Shown: one piece after another, positions 1-6,644 of the stretch
Position numbering within the stretch: the stretch's first letter is position 1
How the letters are laid out: each line of letters starts with the position of its first letter
NCBI GenBank assembly: GCA_044337585.1
Contig: JBIINH010000123.1
Location: forward strand, 1 to 7,080
Length of the DNA stretch: 7,080 nucleotides
Direction: 5' to 3'
Source: CAYSBE01 sp044337585
GTDB lineage: Bacteria > Bacteroidota > Bacteroidia > UKL13-3
Position numbers and translations under genes: made by a program
The notes under the pieces: generated by a model
Seen by the model: only the letters and a program-made list of their open reading frames with translations
Told to the model about the DNA's origin: nothing
The model's database searches: none

Positions 1-33
1 AATAAAGATAAATAATGCTTTACTTTGAATTCA

Positions 34-1404
34 ATGAAACCTGCTGAACATTTTTATAAGGATATTGAGAAAGAAGCTGCACAGAAAGAGCAGTATGTCC
101 GTATAGATAATTTCATGACAGGTTATGCCATACAACATGAAGAAGCAAAAAAGCAATATGCCAATCTGAAACTTGCACGAGAAAGAGCTGCCTATTACAA
201 ATGGAAATCGCTTGAAAATTTAGATAAATACCTGATTGAATTTGAAGCTGCTATTTTGCGCAAAGGTGGTAAAGTATTTTGGGCAGCTGATGAAAAAGAA
301 GCTTGTCAGGAAATAGAGAACATCTTAACAAGGCTTCAACCTCAATACATTCTGAAAAGTAAAAGCAGCTTGACAGAAGAACTTGGCATCACTGACTTCG
401 TGCGGGCAAAGGGATTCAGAATCATGGAAAGTGATACGGGTGAATACATTGTAGATGAGGCCGGAGAAAAACCTTGGCATGTGGTAACCCCGGCAATGCA
501 CAAATCAAAGGCAGAAATTGCGGAATTGCTCAATACCAAAATTGGTGTATCAATAGATGCTGATGCCGAACATATCGTGAGGGATATAAGAGCACATTAT
601 CGTGAGCCTTTCTTTAAAACAGATGTAGCTATTACAGGTGCAAATTTTCTGATTGCAGACCAGGGTTTGATATCCATTACAGAAAACGAAGGCAATGTGC
701 GAATGGCAATGGCATTTGCAAAAACCCATATCGTATTTGCAGGCATTGATAAAATTATCCCCACAATCAATGAACTTGATACCTTTTTGCCTTTACTTTC
801 TACTTACGCAACAGGTCAAACACTTTCAACATACAATACCGTTACTGGTCCTAAGCAACCGGGCGATGTAGATGGACCTTCTGAATTTATAATTATCTTG
901 GTTGACAACGGACGGTCTAATTTACTTGCTCAGCCCGATCAACGACAAACATTGTCGTGTATCAAGTGTGGCGCTTGTAGCAATGTGTGTCCTGTATTTA
1001 AAACAATTGGCGGACATGCATATGGAGTTGCTCAAAACGGACCTGTTGGTACTATTACTGCACCTTTTATGCAAGGCATGGATGAGTATAAACACTTAAG
1101 TTACGCATCTCCGCTATGTGGAAAATGTACTGAAAGTTGCCCGGTAAATATTGACCTGCATAACCATATTGGAAGAACCCGCAGAGACAGTGTTAGTGGT
1201 GGTCATTCAAAAAAGACTGAAGGCATCATGTGGTATACATGGAAAAAAATTGTGTTGAATAGAAAAAACATGAATAAGTCAACTTCTATCAAAAATTTTA
1301 TGCTAAAGTCTTTTTTTAAAACAGAATGGGGCGAACGCAGGCAATTTCCGGTTATTGCAGAAAAGTCATTTAACCAATTGTGGCGAGAAAAAAATAACTT
1401 ATAA
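34..1404 (+). CDS. lutB: LutB/YkgF-type LUD-domain iron-sulfur protein (lactate oxidation)
   Basis: This is the iron-sulfur subunit of the LutABC-type L-lactate oxidation system, a cytosolic or membrane-associated complex that takes electrons from lactate on its oxidation to pyruvate. Residues about 55-290 form the LUD domain, with the family stretches KSKSSLTEE, TPAMHKSK and TGANFLIADQG followed by TENEGN. Two ferredoxin-like cluster motifs follow: CIKCGACSNVCP with cysteines near 309, 312, 315 and 319, and CGKCTESCP with cysteines near 362, 365 and 369. The second motif has only three closely spaced cysteines plus CP, as is usual in this family. The length of 456 residues is near the normal 460-475. 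I chose ATG at 34 (MKPAEHF) because it matches how relatives begin; a TTG at 25 is also in frame. A lutA partner could end just left of the window, but none is visible. lutC does not follow directly. The family call is firm; lactate as the substrate is inferred from the family. Confidence 0.93.
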   Translation: MKPAEHFYKDIEKEAAQKEQYVRIDNFMTGYAIQHEEAKKQYANLKLARERAAYYKWKSLENLDKYLIEFEAAILRKGGKVFWAADEKEACQEIENILTRLQPQYILKSKSSLTEELGITDFVRAKGFRIMESDTGEYIVDEAGEKPWHVVTPAMHKSKAEIAELLNTKIGVSIDADAEHIVRDIRAHYREPFFKTDVAITGANFLIADQGLISITENEGNVRMAMAFAKTHIVFAGIDKIIPTINELDTFLPLLSTYATGQTLSTYNTVTGPKQPGDVDGPSEFIIILVDNGRSNLLAQPDQRQTLSCIKCGACSNVCPVFKTIGGHAYGVAQNGPVGTITAPFMQGMDEYKHLSYASPLCGKCTESCPVNIDLHNHIGRTRRDSVSGGHSKKTEGIMWYTWKKIVLNRKNMNKSTSIKNFMLKSFFKTEWGERRQFPVIAEKSFNQLWREKNNL

Positions 1405-1418
1405 AAAAGTACATATTT

Positions 1419-1460
1419 GGTAGAAGGTAATGAAACCTAAAAAGGGGATTTTATTCTACC
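1419..1460. terminator. Possible hairpin between convergent gene ends
   Basis: GGTAGAA (1419-1425) and TTCTACC (1454-1460) form a perfect 7-bp inverted repeat. Inside it, AGGT (1425-1428) could pair with ACCT (1435-1438) as an alternative small hairpin. It sits just after the lutB stop and overlaps the 3' end of the Uma2 remnant, where a shared terminator could be expected. The loop is long (28 nt) and no clean T-run follows on either strand, so this is a weak candidate. Confidence 0.2.
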
Positions 1461-1639
1461 GCATCAAATAGCTTGCTAATATCCAATTCAAATCCGGGCA
1501 ATACATTAGATGTAGCCAAATCGCCTTCTGTAAGCATTCTGCCTGCAACAAACTTTCCATTGGTTAATACATAAATGGTGATGGTTTTTTCTTCGGGATG
1601 AATAACCCCCTGTTGTCGCGGACGTGCCGTCTGTGACAT
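1451..1639 (-). pseudogene. C-terminal remnant of a Uma2-family (DUF820) protein with a repeat-derived start
   Basis: The open frame encodes 62 residues. From about residue 13 (HPEEKTITIYVL) to the end, with GRMLTEGD and LPGFELDISKLF, it matches the C-terminal strand and tail of Uma2-family proteins, which have a PD-(D/E)XK nuclease-like fold and are normally about 190 residues long. The N-terminal three quarters, including the part that would carry most catalytic acidic residues, is missing. The first 11 codons (MSQTARPRQQG) are not Uma2 sequence: they lie inside a 91-bp repeat that is present again nearby. The ATG is preceded directly by an in-frame TAG, so the frame cannot be longer. I infer a decayed gene whose front was lost when the repeat joined it at about 1601-1606. 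It might still be expressed as a short fusion, but an enzyme is unlikely. The Uma2 call rests on motif memory over about 50 residues. Confidence 0.62.
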
Positions 1640-1691
1640 CTATCGTTATGCAATTTAGATTTTCATCATTTCTATTCAATTTCAATACACG
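1601..1691. repeat. 91-bp direct repeat, copy 1 (fused to the Uma2 remnant)
   Basis: This copy matches 1724-1814 at 88 of 91 positions. The differences are at 1604/1727, 1606/1729 and 1656/1779, so the 85 bases from 1607 onward differ only once. It begins with CCCCTGTTGTCGCGGACGTG and ends with TTCAATACACG. One half is noticeably richer in G and C than the surrounding AT-rich DNA. Its left edge is exactly where Uma2 similarity begins on the minus strand. No transposase or target-site duplication is visible, so the element type is undecided. Confidence 0.93.
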
Positions 1692-1723
1692 GATATATTC
1701 AAAAAAAAGAATTCATCCGAATT

Positions 1724-1814
1724 AATGATCCCCTGTTGTCGCGGACGTGCCGTCTGTGACATCTATCGTTATGCAATTAAGATTTTCATCATTTCTATTC
1801 AATTTCAATACACG
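1724..1814. repeat. 91-bp direct repeat, copy 2
   Basis: This is the second copy of the repeat at 1601-1691, in the same orientation, offset by 123 bp and separated from it by a 32-bp A-rich spacer (1692-1723). On the minus strand it carries the same ATG-started MSQTARPRQQG coding stretch, which here runs on as a 26-codon frame (1682-1762) through the spacer and stops inside copy 1. Two copies of 91 bp with unequal flanks fit a dispersed element or local duplication better than a CRISPR array. Confidence 0.93.
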
Positions 1815-1827
1815 TTCGATACCCCGC

Positions 1828-1854
1828 ATTGCATAACAGGCTGTCCGCGTCAAC
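1828..1854. repeat. Partial inverted copy of the same repeat
   Basis: Read on the minus strand, this segment runs GTTGACGCGGAC, then a short variable part, then GTTATGCAAT. The direct copies contain GTTGTCGCGGAC and, further on, GTTATGCAAT in the same order, so this looks like an inverted copy with an internal deletion of about 16 bases. It creates a perfect 10-bp inverted repeat between GTTATGCAAT (1768-1777) and ATTGCATAAC (1828-1837). Homology rests on two short blocks (11 of 12 and 10 of 10 bases), so it is likely rather than certain. Confidence 0.55.
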
Positions 1855-1867
1855 TTAAGGATAGCCT
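1838..1867. other. 9-bp hairpin downstream of the lamin-tail gene
   Basis: AGGCTGTCC (1838-1846) can pair with GGATAGCCT (1859-1867), giving nine pairs with one G-U and a 12-nt loop. It lies about 40 bp beyond the stop codon of the large minus-strand gene. It could end that transcript, but no T-run follows on the minus strand and it overlaps the inverted repeat piece. It may instead be a structural part of the repeat element. Confidence 0.35.
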
Positions 1868-1907
1868 TTCAATGTAATTCCGGCAATTAATGCTATGCCA
1901 AAAGATG

Positions 1908-4900
1908 TTACAACTTAGCTGCCAGTACAAATGCTTTTTTTACTTTATTCATTTGCCCCTGTAAGTTATAATACTCAAAATACACAGTATAGATTCCAAT
2001 AGCTGAAGGCTTGCCGTCTATATTCACACCATCCCAAATAACCGTTCCCTCTGTTCCCAAAACTTGGTTGCGCATTACCTCAGCTTGCAACAAACCATTA
2101 CTATTATAAACCCTCATTGTGCCAACATATCCTGTTGCGGGCATTTTATATGTAAAACTAATTTGGTCATTGTACCCATCATTATCGGGAGAAAATGTTT
2201 CAGGAAATATTTCTAAAGCATCGTCTCCTGTTGCTTCTTTTAAATACTGCGAATTTTTATACGTTGGCGTTCCATAACCGGAACTTGAAGATGCGGAAGT
2301 CCAATTTTCCATTTTATTGGTTTCCATTGATGGTAGAATACGCTCAAGACTAACGCCATCTTTATTATCCAGAAATTTAAAATGCATTTCATCTGTATAA
2401 TTTAGTTGATCAAAACGAAGCCCTGCCTGATTGATAAAAAGACAAACTCCTTCAGTATTAGAAAAGGATGGCATGTTAGAAACAAGGAATTTATTGGGCT
2501 GATTTACGGTATATTGTTGTTTGATATTTTCAGGATTATCTGTAATGACAACATAATCATCGGGCATTAGGGTGTAGCCATTTACTGCTATAGGATAAAA
2601 ATCACTAACCTGATTGCTGTCATCTCCGTTTGCTATGTATATTGATTGTAGATTGATTGCCTTATTACTTACGTTGAACAGTTCAACAAAATCAGAACCT
2701 GAGCCTACTGGGTCAAACAATATCTCATTGATAACAAAATCTCCCGGATTAGGTGGAAATGGAACTGCAAAATCTGCATAGTCCTGTGGTGAAATGTTAT
2801 TTTGGGCACAGTCTTTAACTCCGTTTGCCACGATGCGGTATTTTACATTTTCAAGAAATGTATCTGAATAATGAAGGATTACTTCATTGTAAAATGGTGA
2901 AACTCCTACTACACTATCAGGTAAACTGTGTCCGTTGATAGAATAATTCAGTCTGTTCAAAGTAACTGTTGTATCAACAGACTCGCTATAGGTTATACGA
3001 AGTTTATTATTTGCTAATAGGTGCGCATTAACTAGATCCGGCTGCTTGGTATCGGGATTGGATGATGCTACTGAATTTCGTTTGCCCGGTGTGGCGCCTA
3101 AGGTATTTTTTGATACTTGCCAATTTTCAAAACCTGCACATGGATTGTTTTTGTCAACCATTTCTAATGACCACCCGCCTTGAGATTTTACATTGTCTTT
3201 GTACCATTGATTTGTATAAGCAATTGCATGTATAACTTTGCCAGACTGATCGTACAAAACCAATTGGTCGGCATCATTTCCTAAAGATGGAAACCCGGGT
3301 ATGCCATAAGCGTGTGTTGTTATTTGTTGGAAAAACATACTGTTGCTTACACTGGATAATACAACAAAACTATCCGGAAGGATAATGATAGAAGGCAATG
3401 TTGCTGTACTTGTATTGTCTTGAATTTTCCATCCCTCAAGTGAAATAATACGGTTGCTTCTATTGAACAATTCAATAAATTCCGCATTTGGCATCGCAAC
3501 AACCGGATCAGGATCAGCCATCAATTCATTTATCAGGATATCAAATTGACGTGCGGTGTCGGGTAAAAATCGCGTGAAAATTAATGTTGAACTTTGCAGC
3601 AAATTTTGATTGCAATCTTTTACATCCTTAATGGTTAAATCATAAACCGTATTAGGTTCTATTTGATTTGAAAATGAAACAAGCAATACAGTACTATCCG
3701 TATTTACCAAACGGCTATTGATGCCTAAAAACGGGTTTGTTGAGATGATGGCATTAATAAGTGATATAGAATCCATCTTTTCATTAAATTTGAGAACTAC
3801 ACTGTTTTCGGTCTGCACGTTAATATTTAATAAAACTGGTGGTATGGTATCTTTAACCCGATTCCAATTAGAATTGTAATTACCGGGCGTGCCACCTGAA
3901 GGATGGCTTGAAGCAATATAATTTGATTGCCCGCTGCATAATGCCAATGGATTTATCATCTCAATACTCCAGCCTCCAATTGATTTTGTTGGATCGTCAT
4001 ACCAAGTAAGGTCATAGGTTAATTGGTGTATTGATTTTTCGGTTGCATCGCGAAGCGATATTAAATCTCCTGAATTGTTTAATGATGGGAGACCTGAAAC
4101 AGCCACTACCCGACCAAAAGATTGAAAGAGGCTTACATTTGTTGGAGAACATAATATCACAAAACTATCAGCAGGGATGGTAATGGTTGGAATTGTTGCT
4201 GCTGCTGTCAAATCAGCTATTTTCCAACCAGATAAGGTAATTGGGAATAGCGTGTTATTATATAATTCAATAAACTCTTGCTCGGGTAAGCCGACTACCG
4301 GTGATGGGTCAGGGAAGAATTCACTTATGACCAAATCTCCGTAAGCAGGAATAAAATAGGTGAACGAAATGCTACTGGACACTATGGTATTATTATTTCT
4401 ATCTTTTATGCTGCTGAAGCTTAATGTATATTGATTGGGAGAAACCATATTTTGTGAAAGCGTAAGCAGAACTGATGTATCAGAAAGCATCACAACATTT
4501 ATCGGATTTCCGATTCCATTATTTAATGTATAATTTAAAACATCCGTTGCTGTAATTACATCAACCGCCTCATTGAATGAAAGAGCAAGTGTAGAAGCGG
4601 AAATTACATTTATACCTGAAACAATTGGTGGTGTTACATCCACAATGGGTGGTCCGGCATACACATCATCTGCATAAAAGTTTGATGCATTTGTAGTCGT
4701 AAATCGAAAGTAAAAACCGATAAAGTCAGCATTGTTGAATTGAGCATCAGTTGCCTCACCTTCCAATACGAAATTGTAGCTACCGGTGGTATCACTAAAT
4801 AGCTGAAAAGTTCCATTTGCTGAACGGGTAATTTTCAGCCTAACTATATTATTTGTTTTTGAAACCGTTGTCGTGCGGCCGCCAATAAGTAAGGTTCTTG

Positions 4901-5297
4901 TGGTGCCTGATTGTTTGAATAACATCAACGAATCGGCATTGCCTGTAATACCTCCTAGCTGTACATAGTATCCATTTAGTGAACCTTTCAAATCCTGCTG
5001 ATTGCTCATCAAATAAAACCTGCTGAAATTTTGCGTGCTGGGACTAAATGCATTTCGAAGCCAGCACTGCCATTCCATATCAGCAGATAGTGATGCACTT
5101 GTACTTAATGAAATATCCTTACTGATTGTTCCAATGCTTCGGAGTTGATTTGCATTTACAACAAACAAGCTATCATCTCCCAACCATTGTGGATTTTGCA
5201 CGAAATCCCCATCCGAAAAATTATCGGCCACTTGTGCAGAGGTTGGTAGAAACCAAGCTACAATAAAAAACACTATAATTACCCTTACTAATTGCAT
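1908..5297 (-). CDS. Secreted multidomain protein with three Ig-like/lamin-tail modules
   Basis: The product has 1129 residues and is probably exported to the periplasm or cell surface. Residues 1-21 are a signal peptide (MQLVRV, a hydrophobic run, then PTSAQ). Residues about 24-215 look like a lectin-like beta-sandwich seen at the front of other Bacteroidota proteins of this type (DNFSDGDF, FYADDVYAG). Three modules follow, with starts near 220, 483 and 749. Each has a Big_5/SbsA-like Ig domain opening with a D-T-x-x-P type motif, then a lamin tail domain (about 320-475, 585-741 and 851-1014). The LTD marks are EFIELYN or EFIELFN, GWKI, GGWSIEM or GGWSLEM, and a closing GTPGN or ATPGK. Residues about 1032-1129 form a FlgD/CHU_C-like Ig domain (FSPDNDGYND, WDGVNIDGKP, GIYTVYFEYY). 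No enzyme domain is visible, so a structural or adhesive role is inferred. I prefer ATG at 5297; an in-frame ATG at 5330 adds 11 residues before the signal peptide. Confidence 0.9.
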   Translation of the reverse strand: MQLVRVIIVFFIVAWFLPTSAQVADNFSDGDFVQNPQWLGDDSLFVVNANQLRSIGTISKDISLSTSASLSADMEWQCWLRNAFSPSTQNFSRFYLMSNQQDLKGSLNGYYVQLGGITGNADSLMLFKQSGTTRTLLIGGRTTTVSKTNNIVRLKITRSANGTFQLFSDTTGSYNFVLEGEATDAQFNNADFIGFYFRFTTTNASNFYADDVYAGPPIVDVTPPIVSGINVISASTLALSFNEAVDVITATDVLNYTLNNGIGNPINVVMLSDTSVLLTLSQNMVSPNQYTLSFSSIKDRNNNTIVSSSISFTYFIPAYGDLVISEFFPDPSPVVGLPEQEFIELYNNTLFPITLSGWKIADLTAAATIPTITIPADSFVILCSPTNVSLFQSFGRVVAVSGLPSLNNSGDLISLRDATEKSIHQLTYDLTWYDDPTKSIGGWSIEMINPLALCSGQSNYIASSHPSGGTPGNYNSNWNRVKDTIPPVLLNINVQTENSVVLKFNEKMDSISLINAIISTNPFLGINSRLVNTDSTVLLVSFSNQIEPNTVYDLTIKDVKDCNQNLLQSSTLIFTRFLPDTARQFDILINELMADPDPVVAMPNAEFIELFNRSNRIISLEGWKIQDNTSTATLPSIIILPDSFVVLSSVSNSMFFQQITTHAYGIPGFPSLGNDADQLVLYDQSGKVIHAIAYTNQWYKDNVKSQGGWSLEMVDKNNPCAGFENWQVSKNTLGATPGKRNSVASSNPDTKQPDLVNAHLLANNKLRITYSESVDTTVTLNRLNYSINGHSLPDSVVGVSPFYNEVILHYSDTFLENVKYRIVANGVKDCAQNNISPQDYADFAVPFPPNPGDFVINEILFDPVGSGSDFVELFNVSNKAINLQSIYIANGDDSNQVSDFYPIAVNGYTLMPDDYVVITDNPENIKQQYTVNQPNKFLVSNMPSFSNTEGVCLFINQAGLRFDQLNYTDEMHFKFLDNKDGVSLERILPSMETNKMENWTSASSSSGYGTPTYKNSQYLKEATGDDALEIFPETFSPDNDGYNDQISFTYKMPATGYVGTMRVYNSNGLLQAEVMRNQVLGTEGTVIWDGVNIDGKPSAIGIYTVYFEYYNLQGQMNKVKKAFVLAAKL

Positions 5298-5331
5298 GAA
5301 TAAATTGTGAAAATAATAAACTTCCCTCATT

Positions 5332-5339
5332 CAAATATA
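5332..5339 (-). promoter_or_regulatory. Candidate Bacteroidota -7 element for the lamin-tail gene
   Basis: The minus strand reads TATATTTG here, a full match to the TAnnTTTG -7 consensus of the Bacteroidota housekeeping sigma factor. Transcription would start at about 5325, after the ATG at 5330, so the message could only use the ATG at 5297, leaving a leader of about 28 nt. That agrees with the signal peptide starting at the second Met. No good TTG-type -33 element is present at the expected distance, so support is partial. Confidence 0.35.
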
Positions 5340-5365
5340 AAATTGCGATTAAATTTATATGTCAT

Positions 5366-5400
5366 TTAGTTGCAACGAAAGAACCAAACTTTGTATCTTG
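5366..5400 (+). promoter_or_regulatory. Weak candidate promoter for the 5441-6644 gene pair
   Basis: TTAGTTG (5366-5372) and TATCTTG (5394-5400) resemble the Bacteroidota -33 (TTG) and -7 (TAnnTTTG) elements with a gap of about 21 bases. The -7 copy lacks one T of the consensus. Transcription would start about 35 nt before the ATG at 5441. The position in a short divergent gap makes a promoter here expected; this exact placement is tentative. Confidence 0.25.
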
Positions 5401-5440
5401 ATACGTGTATTGAAAAAATGATTATGCATATTCGCACCAT

Positions 5441-5797
5441 ATGACAGAATTAGAGGATGCTGTAAAAAGCAAGTGGTATAAAATTATTTTTGGAATGAAA
5501 AAGCAATTTGGTAAAAAGCCCGACATGAATGCCATTCTGTTTTTAATTGGTATGAATGAATTGGGACAAATAAGGGATTTCGATAAACAAGAAAAGACAG
5601 ACCTTTTGCATATAGCTACATGCAAACTACTTAGCTACAATGGGCACTATAAACTCACTGATATTGATAAGGATGGATGGCCACACTATGAATTGGTAAA
5701 TAAGCCTCCCTATGCCGACCTATTGCAACAAGAAAACCTAATAAAACAGTTGATTGTTCGTTATTTTGAAGAAAACGAAATATTGGATACATATTAA
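5441..5797 (+). CDS. Conserved Bacteroidota protein of unknown function (118 aa)
   Basis: I recognise this as resembling a small family of uncharacterised Bacteroidota proteins but know no function for it. It is 118 residues, has no signal peptide or membrane segment, and is probably cytosolic. It is rich in charged residues and mostly helical in appearance. Features to note are KKPDMNAILFLIGMNELG (about 25-42), a single cysteine at 61, the DGWPHYELVNKPPY stretch (78-91), and a C-terminal helix QENLIKQLIVRYFEEN (97-112). The ATG at 5441 is the only good start: an in-frame TGA lies at 5411-5413 with no other ATG between. There is no clear Shine-Dalgarno site. Its stop (5795-5797) is one base before the cyclophilin ATG, so the two are almost certainly co-transcribed and may be translationally coupled. 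No cysteine or histidine cluster, nucleotide-binding motif or catalytic signature is evident. Confidence 0.85.
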   Translation: MTELEDAVKSKWYKIIFGMKKQFGKKPDMNAILFLIGMNELGQIRDFDKQEKTDLLHIATCKLLSYNGHYKLTDIDKDGWPHYELVNKPPYADLLQQENLIKQLIVRYFEENEILDTY

Positions 5798-5798
5798 T

Positions 5799-6644
5799 AT
5801 GAAGATGAGTAAACAAATTTTAGTAACCGCATTAATGCTTATAAACATGATTGCTTTTGGTCAGCAAAAAAGCAGTTCATCAAATTCTTCACCAGCCAAA
5901 CCAAAAGAAAGAATTGTAGATATTTATACTACTGCCGGTGTTGTTCGGGTAAAATTATACAACGAAACGCCACTGCACCGCGATAACTTTATTAAACTGG
6001 TGAAGCAACAATTTTACGACAGTTTACTTTTTCATCGGGTAATCAAAGAGTTTATGATTCAAACCGGTGACCCTACCACTAAAAATGCGCCTGATACCAT
6101 CATGTTAGGTTGGGGCGACAATGGCTACACCATACCAGCAGAAATAAGTAAAAATATATGGCACAAACGTGGCGCATTGGCAATGGCGCGCACCCAAAAT
6201 CCAGAGAAAGCTTCTAGTGGTTGCCAATTCTATATTGTGCAAGGCAGAAAATATTCGATAAAAGAGTTAGAAACAATGATTAACAATATCAATGCGCAAA
6301 AGAAAGTACAGCTTTTTCAAAAAATTATGGAAAGCGATAGTGTAAAAAACCGCATGGATGATTTTACATTGAGAGGTGACAGTGAGGGCCTAACCAAATA
6401 CATGGAACAGCTACAACCTGCTATTGATTCCATTTATGAGCCGATGTTTTTTGATCCGCCACCCGGATATGTTAGCACATACAATATGGATGGTGGCACT
6501 CCCCTTTTAGACAGAGAGTATACCGTTTTTGGCGAAGTAATTGGTGGCATGCAAATTATAGATAAAATAGCTTTGGAAGCTGTCGATAAAAACTTTAGGC
6601 CAAAAGAAAATATACGTATTCTGAAAATGGTACTTTTAAATTAG
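5799..6644 (+). CDS. Exported cyclophilin-type peptidyl-prolyl cis-trans isomerase
   Basis: This is a 281-residue cyclophilin that speeds cis-trans isomerisation of proline bonds, probably in the periplasm. Residues 1-21 are a signal peptide ending in IAFG before QQ. No lipobox cysteine is present. A Ser-rich linker (about 24-36) leads into the cyclophilin domain at about 38-281. FHRVIKEFMIQTGDP (78-92) supplies the equivalents of human CypA Arg55, Phe60 and Gln63 at R80, F85 and Q88. GALAMAR (125-131) and SGCQFYI (140-146) match the rest of the active site, including F144 for CypA Phe113. About 85 charged residues (150-235) separate this from the closing YTVFGEVIGGMQIIDKI, an insert I have seen in other Bacteroidota cyclophilins. 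I chose the ATG at 5799, one base after the upstream stop; the ATG at 5805 is also possible. The TAG stop overlaps the stop of the convergent SET gene. Confidence 0.93.
   Translation: MKMSKQILVTALMLINMIAFGQQKSSSSNSSPAKPKERIVDIYTTAGVVRVKLYNETPLHRDNFIKLVKQQFYDSLLFHRVIKEFMIQTGDPTTKNAPDTIMLGWGDNGYTIPAEISKNIWHKRGALAMARTQNPEKASSGCQFYIVQGRKYSIKELETMINNINAQKKVQLFQKIMESDSVKNRMDDFTLRGDSEGLTKYMEQLQPAIDSIYEPMFFDPPPGYVSTYNMDGGTPLLDREYTVFGEVIGGMQIIDKIALEAVDKNFRPKENIRILKMVLLN

Noticed and set aside
15..45. Ten-codon frame starting at ATG 15 or an upstream gene end at the left edge
   Set aside because: Several stops occur in the first 30 bases, so an upstream gene could end here, but too little sequence is present to say which frame is real.
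342..539. Minus-strand open frame of 65 codons inside lutB
   Set aside because: It lies wholly within the well-supported lutB coding region and its product has no recognisable family features.
902..1099. Plus-strand open frame of 65 codons inside lutB in another frame
   Set aside because: It covers the iron-sulfur motif region of lutB, which explains the sequence; the alternate product looks random.
1601..1814. CRISPR array
   Set aside because: There are only two long repeat copies (91 bp) with one 32-bp spacer, the repeat itself is partly inverted nearby, and no cas gene is present.
4634..4816. Minus-strand open frame of 60 codons inside the lamin-tail gene
   Set aside because: It is in another frame of the N-terminal domain of a clearly real gene and shows no domain or start signal.
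5418..5444. Eight-codon frame MIMHIRTI whose TGA overlaps the ATG at 5441
   Set aside because: The overlap could allow translational coupling, but so short a frame in AT-rich leader DNA is expected by chance and has no ribosome binding site.
5422..5625. Minus-strand open frame of 67 codons opposite the 118-residue gene
   Set aside because: It is antisense to a gene with better start context and operon placement, and its cysteine- and phenylalanine-rich product looks like a complement artefact.
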